Shown here: one piece after another, positions 32,584 through 39,490 of the stretch
Layout: every line of letters begins with the position of its first letter
How positions within the stretch are numbered: the stretch's first letter is position 1
Origin: Catenulispora pinisilvae
GTDB taxonomy: Bacteria > Actinomycetota > Actinomycetes > Streptomycetales > Catenulisporaceae
Length of the DNA stretch: 39,490 bases
Direction: 5' to 3'
Assembly: GCF_015356865.1 (NCBI RefSeq)
Contig: NZ_JAAFZA010000082.1
Span: 1 to 39,490 of the forward strand
The notes under the pieces: model-generated
Database searches by the model: none
What the model saw: the letters and a program-made list of their open reading frames with translations, nothing else
What the model was told of the DNA's origin: nothing
Made by a program: the position numbers and the translations under genes

Positions 32584-32602
32584 ACTTGCACAATATGCAA
32601 GT
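32584..32602. promoter_or_regulatory. Perfect palindrome, likely IclR operator
   Basis: ACTTGCA-CAATA-TGCAAGT is a perfect 7-bp inverted repeat with a 5-base spacer. It lies 9 bases before the IclR GTG and 41 bases before the PrpD-like ATG. CAATAT within it could be the -10 box for IclR. A bound IclR dimer would thus control both its own gene and the operon. Confidence 0.7.
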
Positions 32603-32610
32603 ATGGCCGC

Positions 32611-33408
32611 GTGAGCACAGCGCTGCGGGGACTCCAGGTGCTGGAAGCGCTCGCCGGCATGCGCCAGCCGGCGTCATTGCGCGCGGTCGCCGACCGCATC
32701 GGGCTGTCGCAGTCCCAGACCTTCCGCGTCCTGCGCGAGCTGGAGCGTGACGGCTACCTCGACCACCTGGGACGCAGCGGCTACCGGCTGGCCGGCCGGT
32801 CGGTAGCGCTGGCCACCCTGATCGGCCCGCGTCCGGCGCTGCTGCGGGCCGTCCAGCCGGTCATCACGCGGCTGGCCCACCTCACCGGCGAGGCGGTCGT
32901 GCTGCATCTGCGCTCCGGCTCGACCCGCGTCCTGGTACTCGGCGTGCCGGCGCCCTCCGGGCCGATCCTCGACCCGGCCGGTCTGCTCGGCGAGCGGTCG
33001 CCGTTGGCCGTCGGGGCCAGTGGCCGGATCATCCTGGCGTATCTGCCCGAGCAGGAGTTGCTCACCACAGAGCTTGGATCCCTTACGCCACAACAGTTGG
33101 CGGCGATCCGCGACCGCGGCTACGAGGCCTCCTTCGGCGAGAACCATCCCGGCGTCAACGGGGTGTCGGCGCCGCTGTTGGCGTATCGCGGGGACGTAAC
33201 CAACGGGGATCCAGAGGGCGAGGACGCGGATCGCGACGGCGAAGCCCTCGGTTCGATCACCATCGCCGGACCGGCCGAACGCCTGTCCGAGCGCGATTTC
33301 CCCCGCCTGCTCCCGATGCTGCTGGCCGCCTGCCGTGACCTGGGCCCCCGGCTGGCGTCGATCCTCGGGCCGGATCCCGGTTCGACCGTCCAGGCCTTGG
33401 ACCTGTAA
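32611..33408 (+). CDS. IclR-family transcription regulator
   Basis: 265 residues from the GTG, which matches the family start (GLQVLEALAGMRQPASLRAV). The winged helix-turn-helix is at about 5-65 (ADRIGLSQSQTFRVLRELER), followed by the effector-binding domain (about 75-260) with GEAVVLHLRSGSTRVLV, LAVGASGRIILAYLPEQEL and GVNGVSAPLLAY. A charged loop (NGDPEGEDADRDGEALG) interrupts the effector domain. IclR proteins repress or activate catabolic operons according to a small acid. The divergent position and the palindrome between make the PrpD-lyase-hydratase operon its obvious target; the effector is probably a pathway acid. It may be leaderless, since no binding site is seen. Confidence 0.88.
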   Translation: MSTALRGLQVLEALAGMRQPASLRAVADRIGLSQSQTFRVLRELERDGYLDHLGRSGYRLAGRSVALATLIGPRPALLRAVQPVITRLAHLTGEAVVLHLRSGSTRVLVLGVPAPSGPILDPAGLLGERSPLAVGASGRIILAYLPEQELLTTELGSLTPQQLAAIRDRGYEASFGENHPGVNGVSAPLLAYRGDVTNGDPEGEDADRDGEALGSITIAGPAERLSERDFPRLLPMLLAACRDLGPRLASILGPDPGSTVQALDL

Positions 33409-33428
33409 GGGCCTATAGGGTCGTTCGC

Positions 33429-34202
33429 ATGACACAACGAACCACCGACGGCAGCGCCGGAGACGCGGATTACGGCACCATCGGCACCAGCTACTCCGCC
33501 TACCGTCAGCCGGAACCGCGTATCGGGGCCCTGATAGAGCAGGCCCTCGCGGGGGCGCGGACGGTCGTCAACGTCGGCGCCGGGGCCGGTTCGTACGAGT
33601 CGACGGCCTTCGAGGTGACCGCGGTCGAGCCGTCGGCCTCGATGCGGGCCCAGCGCCCCGCGCACCTGCCGGCGGCGATCGACGCCACCGCCGAGCACCT
33701 GCCGTTCCCCGACGACGCCTTCGACGGCGCCATGACCACGTTCAGCGTGCACCAGTGGAGCGATCTGAAGGCGGGGCTGCGGGAGATGCGGCGGGTGGCC
33801 AGCGGCCCGGTCGCGGTGCTGACCTGCGACCCGGATCTGGTGCGCGACTTCTGGCTCTACGAATACGCGCCGCTGGTCCTGGACACCGAGGCCCGGCGCT
33901 ACCCGGCCATCGACACGATCGCCGAGGCGTTGGGCGGGAACGTCACGGTGACGCCGGTGCCGATCCCGGTGGACTGCACCGACGGCTTCAACGAGGCGTA
34001 CTACGGCCGCCCGGAACGGCTGCTGGACCCGGCCGCGCGGCAGTCGTGCTCGGCGTGGAGCTTCGTCGACGCCGAGACCAGTGAGCAGTACACCGAGGCG
34101 CTGCGCCGGGATCTGGAATCCGGTGCGTGGGACGCGCGCCACGGCCGTCTGCGCGCCCAGCCCTCGCTGACCGGGTCGCTGGTCCTGGTGCTGGCCCGGT
34201 AG
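33429..34202 (+). CDS. Class I SAM methyltransferase, paralogue of the MerR-fused domain
   Basis: 257 residues. Motif I is VVNVGAGAGSYES (about 46-58), motif II VTAVEPSASMRAQRP, then AEHLPFPDDAFDGAMTTFSV with HQWSD. These match the second half of the fusion protein at 20119-21234 block by block, including VTPVPIPVDCTDGFNEAYYG versus EPVPIPWDCADGLFEAYW and the RR-x-L-x-SG-W ending. Methyl acceptor unknown. It starts 20 bp after the IclR gene and may be co-transcribed with it. Confidence 0.82.
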   Translation: MTQRTTDGSAGDADYGTIGTSYSAYRQPEPRIGALIEQALAGARTVVNVGAGAGSYESTAFEVTAVEPSASMRAQRPAHLPAAIDATAEHLPFPDDAFDGAMTTFSVHQWSDLKAGLREMRRVASGPVAVLTCDPDLVRDFWLYEYAPLVLDTEARRYPAIDTIAEALGGNVTVTPVPIPVDCTDGFNEAYYGRPERLLDPAARQSCSAWSFVDAETSEQYTEALRRDLESGAWDARHGRLRAQPSLTGSLVLVLAR

Positions 34203-34258
34203 GCAAGATGGGGGATAGCACGGTGTTGTAAAGGTGCGCTGAGGACAAGCATCGACTC

Positions 34259-35668
34259 GTGACGAAATACACGAGCCTGACGACGGCCGCGGTGCTGGCG
34301 ACGTCCGTGCTGGCCGCGTGCGCGATGACCGCGGGGCCGGCGTCGGCGACAACGACCTCGGCGGCGGCCTCGCCCGCCCCCAACGCCGACCACCGGCTCG
34401 ACGGGGTCTGGCGTGCCGACGGGTACGGAACCATCCTGCGCATCACCGGCACCACGTTCGAGGCCTACGACACCACCGCGATCAGCTGCCTGCGCGACCC
34501 GCAGATCGAGGACGACGGCGTCTCGACCTTCACCGCGGGCCCGGGACCGGACCGGGCCCGCTGGCACATCGACTCGAACGTCAACGCCCGCACGCTGATC
34601 CGGCTGCCGGCCCTGCCGGCGGCCTGCACCCAGCCGACCCCGGCGACGCCGATCGAGACCTTCGACGTGTTCTGGCAGACCTTCGCCGAGAACTACCCGT
34701 TCTTCGCACAGCACGGCGTCGACTGGAACCAGGTCTACGCCGCCTACCGGCCGCAGGTCACGGCCAAGACCACGGACGCGCAGTTGCGGGACATCCTGGC
34801 CGCCATGATCAAGCCGCTGAACGACGCGCACGTCGGGCTGGTGCCCGACGGACCTCCCATCTTCACCATCCGTCCCGGCACGCAGTTCCCATCCAGCCAG
34901 CTCGACGACCAGGCGGTGGCCCTCATCGAGCACGCCGACCTGCCGCCGACCCCCGGCTCCCCCGCCCCGGCGTTGCAGACCTGGTGCCAGGGCCGCGTCG
35001 GCTTCGCCGAACTGCCCGGGCAGGTCGGGTACCTGCGCATCTCCGGATTCACCGGCTTCACGTCGCAGGACACGTACGCGGCCAACGCCGCCGCGTTCAG
35101 CGCCGCGCTCGACGACATCTTCACCGCCGAGCGCACCGGCGGACCGGACCATATGCGGGGCCTGATCCTGGACCTGCGGGTGAACGGCGGCGGCGACGAT
35201 CCACTCGGGCTGACGCTGGCCTCGCGGCTCACCGGGAGCACGTTCTTCGCGTACGCCAAGCAGGCCCGCGACGATCCGGCCGATCCGGACCGCTACACCG
35301 TTCCGCAGCCGCTCCTGGTCCATCCTTCGACCACGCCGCACTACTCCGGGCCGATCTCGATCCTGACCAGCGGCTCCACGTTCAGCGCCGGGGAGACGAT
35401 CACGCAGGCGCTGCTCGACCGGTCCCCGCGTCCGGTGGTCGTGGGCGAGAACACCCAGGGTGTGTTCTCCGACCTCCTGGACCGACAGCTGCCGAACGGC
35501 TGGACGTTCGGGCTGCCGAACGAGAAGTACCTCAACCCGCTCGGGCGCACGTACGACATCACCGGGGTCCCGCCGGACATCAGGGTGCTGACATTCACAC
35601 CGGAACAGTTCGCGGACGGTACCGATCCGGCGTTCCAGGCGGCTTTGCACACGCTCAGCGCAGGCTGA
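34259..35668 (+). CDS. S41-family (tail-specific-protease-like) exported peptidase
   Basis: 469 residues from a GTG. The N-terminus has a signal with a possible lipobox (VLAAC, Cys21), so it may be a lipoprotein. A domain of about 90 residues with LDGVWRADGYGTILRITG follows, then the S41 core: a helical cap (TFDVFWQTFAENYPFFAQHG), GQVGYLRISGF, the strand-loop LILDLRVNGGGDD and the nucleophile segment SILTSGSTFSAGETI with likely Ser376. No PDZ domain is obvious between cap and core, as in the shorter tricorn-C1/S41B-like members. It should cleave peptides or protein tails outside the membrane; the substrate is unknown. Confidence 0.82.
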   Translation: MTKYTSLTTAAVLATSVLAACAMTAGPASATTTSAAASPAPNADHRLDGVWRADGYGTILRITGTTFEAYDTTAISCLRDPQIEDDGVSTFTAGPGPDRARWHIDSNVNARTLIRLPALPAACTQPTPATPIETFDVFWQTFAENYPFFAQHGVDWNQVYAAYRPQVTAKTTDAQLRDILAAMIKPLNDAHVGLVPDGPPIFTIRPGTQFPSSQLDDQAVALIEHADLPPTPGSPAPALQTWCQGRVGFAELPGQVGYLRISGFTGFTSQDTYAANAAAFSAALDDIFTAERTGGPDHMRGLILDLRVNGGGDDPLGLTLASRLTGSTFFAYAKQARDDPADPDRYTVPQPLLVHPSTTPHYSGPISILTSGSTFSAGETITQALLDRSPRPVVVGENTQGVFSDLLDRQLPNGWTFGLPNEKYLNPLGRTYDITGVPPDIRVLTFTPEQFADGTDPAFQAALHTLSAG

Positions 35669-35745
35669 ACCAAACGCACACTGGCCTAAACACACGCTGA
35701 CGTAAATCGGAGGCACGCGCCGCATCGATCGTTCACAATCCACCC

Positions 35746-36681
35746 GTGGCTACCTTCAGCATCGGCGAGGCCGACAGCGGTCCGGCACCGGCACCGGCAC
35801 CGTCCCGGTCGCCCCGATCAGGCCCGGCCGCGCTGGCCGGCCGGGCCCTCGGCGCGGTGCCACCGACGCTGCTGGTGCTGCTCGGCACGCTCAGCGCGCA
35901 ACTCGGCTCGGCGCTGGCCACGCACCTGTTCGGCGCGGTGGGCAGCTTCGGGGCGGTGGCGCTGCGGCTGTTCTTCGCCTCGGCGACGCTGATGCTGTTC
36001 TGGCGGCCGTCGCTGCGGATGGACCGGCGGGCGTGGGGCGCGGTGATCGCGTACGGCGTGGTGCTCGGCGGGATGAACCTGTGCTTCTACCAGTCCCTGG
36101 CCCGCATCCCGCTGGGCATCGCGGTGACCACCGAGTTCCTGGGCCCGCTGACGGTGGCGCTGGCCGGCTCGCGGCGCTGGCTGGACGCGTTGTGGGCGGT
36201 GCTGGCCGGCGGCGGGGTGCTCCTGCTGACCGAGGGCGGCGGCGAGCTCGACTTGGTCGGCGTCCTGTTCGCCCTCGGCGCCGGCGTCTGCTGGGGCCTG
36301 TACATCCTGGCCGGCGCCGCCTTGGGCCGGCACACCAGCGAAGGCGACGGCCTGGCGCTCGGGATGGCCGTGGCCGCGGTGGTGACCGTGCCGTTCGGCG
36401 TGGCCGACGGCGGCGCCACGCTGTTCCGGCCGTGGGTGCTGGCCTTGGGACTCGGCGTGGCGCTGCTGTCGTCGGTGGTGCCCTACTCGCTGGATCTGGA
36501 GGCGCTGCGGCGGATTCCGCCGCGGGTGTTCGGGATCCTGATGAGCCTGGAGCCGGCGGTCGCGGCGCTCATCGGGTTGGTCGTGCTCGGGGAGTCCCTG
36601 GGCTGGTCGCAGTGGGTCGCGGTGCTGTGTGTGGTCGCCGCTTCGGTCGGGGCGACGCGTGGGGCCCGGTCGGGCGAGTAA
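35746..36681 (+). CDS. EamA/RhtA-type drug/metabolite exporter
   Basis: 311 residues. After a Pro/Ala-rich cytoplasmic start (1-40) there are about ten hydrophobic segments arranged as two EamA repeats. Marks are GSFGAVALRLFFASATLMLF, MNLCFYQSLARIPLGIAVTTEF, LGPLTVAL and, in the second repeat, SVVPYSLDLEALRRIPPRVF with LMSLEPAVAALIGLVVLGE. These are typical of RhtA-like inner-membrane exporters of threonine, homoserine or purines. The GTG start has no strong binding site. It is the last plus-strand gene before the convergent SDR. Its 3' end is followed by copies of its stop region. Confidence 0.85.
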   Translation: MATFSIGEADSGPAPAPAPSRSPRSGPAALAGRALGAVPPTLLVLLGTLSAQLGSALATHLFGAVGSFGAVALRLFFASATLMLFWRPSLRMDRRAWGAVIAYGVVLGGMNLCFYQSLARIPLGIAVTTEFLGPLTVALAGSRRWLDALWAVLAGGGVLLLTEGGGELDLVGVLFALGAGVCWGLYILAGAALGRHTSEGDGLALGMAVAAVVTVPFGVADGGATLFRPWVLALGLGVALLSSVVPYSLDLEALRRIPPRVFGILMSLEPAVAALIGLVVLGESLGWSQWVAVLCVVAASVGATRGARSGE

Positions 36682-36726
36682 GGGCTCTTAGACGCGAGTA
36701 AGCGATGCGGGTAAGCGCCTTTAGAC
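36674..36726 (+). repeat. Copies of the exporter stop region
   Basis: GCGAGTAAG (36674-36682, containing the TAA stop) recurs at 36694-36702 and, with one change, at 36707-36715. CTCTTAGAC (36685-36693) is echoed by CCTTTAGAC (36718-36726). Confidence 0.6.
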
Positions 36727-36727
36727 A

Positions 36728-37516
36728 TCACGCGGCCTTGAGGGTCCCGCCGTCGATGACGTAGTCGGCACCGTGGATGTTGGCCGCGCGGTCGGACAGC
36801 AGGAAGGCGACCAGATCCGCCACCTCCGCGGGCTCGCTGAACCGGCCCGAGGCCACGCCGGCCTGGCCGGGCAGGCTCGCGAGCAGGTCGGCGTGGCTCA
36901 CCCCGAAGGCGTCGGCCACCTTGCCGCCGAAGCGGCTCGGGTCGGTCCACAGCGGGCTGGAGACCAGGCCCGGGGAGACGGTGTTCACCCGCACCCCGCG
37001 CGGAGCCAGCTCCTCGCTCAGCCGCTTGTCGAACTGGTTCAGCGCCGCCTTGGCCTCCGCGTAGCCGACCGGCGCGTTGGTGGACACGCGGGCGTTGATC
37101 GAGGAGATGCCGACGATCGCACCCCGGCGCTCCAGGATGCTCGGCAGCGCCGCCTTCGTCGTCCACACCGCGCTGAACAGGTTGAGGTCGAAGATCCGCT
37201 GCCACTGCTCGTCCTCGACGTCGAGGAACCCGCCGAGCTCTATCCCACTCGGGTCACCCCCGCCGACGTTGTTGACGAGGAAGTCGATCCCGCCGACGGC
37301 CGCCAGCCCCTGTTCCACGGCCGCCCGCGCGCCGTCGCGGGTACTGAGGTCGACGGAAGCCGTTGCCGCGGCGGCCTTTTCGAGCTCCGGGGTGACGGTC
37401 CGCGCGGCGCCGACCACCCGCACCCCCTCCGCGGCCAGGGTCTGCACGATCGCCAGGCCGATGCCGCGACTCGCGCCGGTGACGAGCGCGGTCTTGCCGG
37501 TGATGCCGAGGTCCAT
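36728..37516 (-). CDS. Classical SDR-family oxidoreductase
   Basis: 262 residues. The cofactor motif TGASRGIG (13-20), NNVGG (82-86), the catalytic Ser in VGISSIN (near 138-139), and YAEAK (Tyr152/Lys156) are all intact. The tail ADYVIDGG completes the classical pattern, so it is an active NAD(P)-dependent dehydrogenase or reductase. The substrate is unknown. A GGAGGG site precedes the ATG. The TetR gene lies upstream on the same strand, with a hairpin and an operator-like site between, so each gene probably has its own promoter under the same repressor. Confidence 0.88.
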   Translation of the reverse strand: MDLGITGKTALVTGASRGIGLAIVQTLAAEGVRVVGAARTVTPELEKAAAATASVDLSTRDGARAAVEQGLAAVGGIDFLVNNVGGGDPSGIELGGFLDVEDEQWQRIFDLNLFSAVWTTKAALPSILERRGAIVGISSINARVSTNAPVGYAEAKAALNQFDKRLSEELAPRGVRVNTVSPGLVSSPLWTDPSRFGGKVADAFGVSHADLLASLPGQAGVASGRFSEPAEVADLVAFLLSDRAANIHGADYVIDGGTLKAA

Positions 37517-37537
37517 GGTCTTTCCCTCCGATAGTTC

Positions 37538-37553
37538 TTGAACTACAGGTCAA
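37538..37553 (-). promoter_or_regulatory. TetR operator candidate in front of the SDR gene
   Basis: On the minus strand TTGACCTGTAGTTCAA, 22 bases before the SDR start. It matches TTGACCCCGGAGTCAA in front of the tetR gene at 11 of 16 positions with the outer TTGACC and TCAA kept. An overlapping perfect palindrome TAGTTC-TT-GAACTA lies at 37532-37545. Confidence 0.6.
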
Positions 37554-37585
37554 AAATCAGGGCATGAGAAGGGCAGGCGCATTCA

Positions 37586-37610
37586 GACGCGCACTAAGCA
37601 AACGCGCGTC
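37586..37610 (-). terminator. Hairpin directly after the tetR stop
   Basis: GACGCGC (37586-37592) and GCGCGTC (37604-37610) form a 7-bp stem with an 11-base loop, starting next to the TGA of the TetR gene. It would separate tetR from the SDR transcript. Confidence 0.5.
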
Positions 37611-38195
37611 TCAGAGGCCTGCTAAGGCGGTGTCGATGATCTGGTACAGGGCCTTCCGGTCGAACGTCATCGCCATGGTCCGCAACCCGGCGAGCGTCGT
37701 TTCCAAGTAGAGCCCCTGCGCCCGCGCATTCAGCGCCCGATCGACGTCGCCGTCGCGCTGCCCTTGTTCGAGGCGCGCGGCGAAGAGCTCGACCATGCGC
37801 TGTTCCATACGGAGCACGGCCCGCTTGGCCGCCTCATCGTGGCCACCGATCTCGGCGACCGCGTTCTGGGCCAGGCAGCCGCGGCGAACCGGGCCGTCCA
37901 GGTCCATATCGACGAGCAGGACGAGCAGCGCGCGGATGCGTTCCTTGGCCGTGCCAGGCTCCGACAGAACCTGCTCGGTCACTTCGGCGCCGACCTTGTT
38001 GTAGAGGTCCAGGACCTTGCCGAACAGCTCACGCTTGGAGCCGAAACAGTGGTACAGGCTGCCTTTGCCGACGCCAGTGGCCTCGGCGAGGTCGGCGGGG
38101 GACGTGTCGGCATAGCCCTTGGTCCAGAACGTTTCCATCGCCTGCGCGATGACCACGTCCGGTTCGAAGTTCTTCGGCCTGCCCACAGGGTTCAC
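37611..38195 (-). CDS. TetR-family repressor
   Basis: 194 residues. The N-terminal helix-turn-helix is clear (ETFWTKGYADTSPADLAEAT, then GVGKGSLYHCFGSKRELFGK). The C-terminal ligand/dimer domain has RRGCLAQNAVAEIGGHDEAA, as in the YxaF/LmrA-like TetR branch whose members often control a neighbouring reductase or exporter. The start is fixed by the GRPKNF N-terminus. The site TTGACCCCGGAGTCAA just upstream suggests autorepression, and a similar site precedes the SDR gene. Confidence 0.88.
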   Translation of the reverse strand: MNPVGRPKNFEPDVVIAQAMETFWTKGYADTSPADLAEATGVGKGSLYHCFGSKRELFGKVLDLYNKVGAEVTEQVLSEPGTAKERIRALLVLLVDMDLDGPVRRGCLAQNAVAEIGGHDEAAKRAVLRMEQRMVELFAARLEQGQRDGDVDRALNARAQGLYLETTLAGLRTMAMTFDRKALYQIIDTALAGL

Positions 38196-38208
38196 GGTAG
38201 CACCGTTT

Positions 38209-38224
38209 TTGACTCCGGGGTCAA
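38209..38224 (-). promoter_or_regulatory. TetR operator candidate in front of the tetR gene
   Basis: On the minus strand TTGACCCCGGAGTCAA, a near-perfect palindrome (7 of 8 pairs) that begins 14 bases before the tetR ATG. Its twin precedes the SDR gene; both are flanked by a run of five to six T or A in the same relative place. Confidence 0.65.
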
Positions 38225-38387
38225 GTATGCGGCACGAACCCGTTCCCGATGGCCCAGTCCACGCAAGAGAACAGAATCACTTAGGGGTAAGGGAGCGAAT
38301 TCGCCGTCCATCTAATAGCGTATGCGTGTTCTGGGCACCGGTTTGGTCTTCATACGGTGTCAAAGCGACGTAAAGGGATGGGGATCC

Positions 38388-39490
38388 ATGCAGAAACCGA
38401 CGTCCACGAACGGACGGAGAATCGCCGCCGCCATGTTCATCGGCGCCGCATCCACCGCGATGGTGGCGGGCACGGCGCACGCGGACGGGACGACCACCGG
38501 CGGTCAGACCTCCGATGGCGGCGTGACGGGTGCGACGTTCAACAACAGCAAAGACGGCAATATGGTCGCCATGACCGACAAGGCCGACCCCGCGGAGCTG
38601 ATAGGTCTGAAGGTACCGGGTGGCGGTCAACTCTGGACGTACTGCATCCAGGAGAAGGTCGAGCTCCAGGAACTAGAGACCTATGACGAGCACGACTGGA
38701 CGTCGGAGAGCCAGCGGATCGGCATAGACCAGCAGCACCTTGAGGGGATCAAGTGGATCCTCGACAACTCCTTCCCGCAGGTCGACGCCACCACGCTGGC
38801 CGGCACCGCGGGCGTCAGCGGGTTGAGCGACAAGGAAGCGGTGGCGGCCACCCAGGCTGCGATCTGGACCTTCTCGGACTCCACCGGCAAGCTCAAGCTG
38901 GACGCGAACGCGGAGAAGGACGCGCAGAATCTCGGCGACCCGGGCAAGCCCGACGACCCCAACAAGGATGTCAACGGCTCGCACGTCATCGACTTCTACA
39001 ACTGGCTGATGACCCAGGCCACCGGCCACATGAACGACACCGGCCAGCCGCAGTCCTCGCTGAGCATCACCCCGGCCTCGAAGGCCGCCCCGCAGGCCGG
39101 TGGCAAGGTCGCTTTCCAGCTGAGCAGCAACACCTCCGGCTCGTTCATATCGGTGACCCTCGCCGACCCGGGCAAAACCGGCGCCAAGCTGTTGGACGCC
39201 GACGGCAAGGCAATCTCTGCCAAGCAGACCTTCAAGAGCGGCGACACGGTCTACGTGCAGCTGCCGAACACACCGACCAACGGCGACGTCCACGTGATCG
39301 CCTCGGGCACCGTCACCAACATCGATGCCGGCAGAGTCTTCGTCTCCCACGACGGCAGGCCCTCGCAGAACCTGATCCTCGCGCAGGGACAGAGCGCACC
39401 CGTCTCTGCGACTGCCGACGTCAAGTGGGCCCCGCCCACCTCACCGCCCACCACGACCCCCACCAGCTCGCCGTCGACAGCGCCGAGCAC
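38388..39490 (+). CDS. Thioester-domain (TQXA) surface protein, 3' end outside the window
   Basis: 367 codons are visible with no stop. The signal peptide covers about 1-32 (cleavage after AHA). The thioester domain covers about 45-220: Cys86 in WTYCIQ and Gln156 in ATQAAIW are the pair that forms the internal Cys-Gln thioester in Gram-positive adhesins. A beta-sandwich domain follows (about 225-345), then a Thr/Pro/Ser-rich wall-spanning stretch (TSPPTTTPTSSPST) where the window ends; an LPxTG-type sorting signal is expected beyond. Such proteins bind covalently to amines on host or neighbour surfaces. The ATG at 38388 has AAAGGGA about 10 bases upstream. Confidence 0.88.
   Translation, partial: MQKPTSTNGRRIAAAMFIGAASTAMVAGTAHADGTTTGGQTSDGGVTGATFNNSKDGNMVAMTDKADPAELIGLKVPGGGQLWTYCIQEKVELQELETYDEHDWTSESQRIGIDQQHLEGIKWILDNSFPQVDATTLAGTAGVSGLSDKEAVAATQAAIWTFSDSTGKLKLDANAEKDAQNLGDPGKPDDPNKDVNGSHVIDFYNWLMTQATGHMNDTGQPQSSLSITPASKAAPQAGGKVAFQLSSNTSGSFISVTLADPGKTGAKLLDADGKAISAKQTFKSGDTVYVQLPNTPTNGDVHVIASGTVTNIDAGRVFVSHDGRPSQNLILAQGQSAPVSATADVKWAPPTSPPTTTPTSSPSTAPS

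Noticed and set aside
31209..32750. A 513-residue plus-strand frame opposite the PrpD-like gene
   Set aside because: The PrpD-like frame carries clear family motifs; the opposite frame is Arg/Ala/Gly-rich without any, and runs through the operator.
34001..35743. A 580-residue minus-strand frame opposite the S41 peptidase
   Set aside because: No recognisable domain, Arg/Gly-rich, while the plus frame has the S41 motifs and a signal peptide.

Overview
The window is about 70% G+C, with codon use dominated by third-position G/C, GTG and TTG starts, ATGA start/stop overlaps, ECF sigma and OmpR/NarL two-component genes, proline-rich exported proteins and a vanHAX set. This points to a soil actinomycete of the Streptomyces/Catenulispora type. 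It looks like chromosomal accessory sequence. I see no rRNA, tRNA, CRISPR array, transposase or phage gene.

Layout. Positions 1-13.7 kb hold mostly exported or envelope proteins: a cut-off secreted protein, a purine nucleoside permease-family protein, an ECF sigma factor coupled to a membrane-anchored protein, a TAP-type secreted peptidase, lipoproteins, a YVTN beta-propeller protein, an RmlC-like cupin, a septum-formation-domain protein and a tannase-family esterase. At 13.7-13.93 kb lie two degraded 3' gene tails. At 14.07-19.2 kb are an OmpR-type two-component system with a D,D-carboxypeptidase behind it and a NarL-type two-component system. At 19.4-21.2 kb are an SDR-fold protein without the usual Tyr and a MerR regulator fused to a methyltransferase.

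From 21.4 to 28.1 kb is a glycopeptide-resistance locus: vanR, a broken vanS, a ferredoxin/metallo-beta-lactamase hydrolase, then vanX, vanA and vanH on the minus strand, and a second-type murF diverging from vanH. VanH makes D-lactate, VanA makes D-Ala-D-Lac, VanX removes D-Ala-D-Ala and MurF loads the depsipeptide onto the wall precursor. vanS has lost its HAMP and phospho-acceptor histidine regions. If VanS mainly restrains VanR, as shown in Streptomyces coelicolor, the locus may be on all the time.

From 28.1 to 33.4 kb is a tightly coupled minus-strand operon (MmgE/PrpD, a 34-residue ORF, an isocitrate-lyase-superfamily lyase, a LeuC-like and a LeuD-like hydratase). It is controlled by a divergent IclR gene with a perfect palindrome between them. 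The enzyme logic copies the dehydrate-rehydrate-cleave half of the methylcitrate cycle without a synthase. The rest holds a free-standing paralogue of the fused methyltransferase, an S41 peptidase, an EamA exporter, a TetR/SDR pair with matched operators, and the start of a thioester-domain surface protein.

A pattern not explained by any gene: at the 3' ends of at least seven genes the last codons, with all or most of the stop codon, are copied once or more just downstream.
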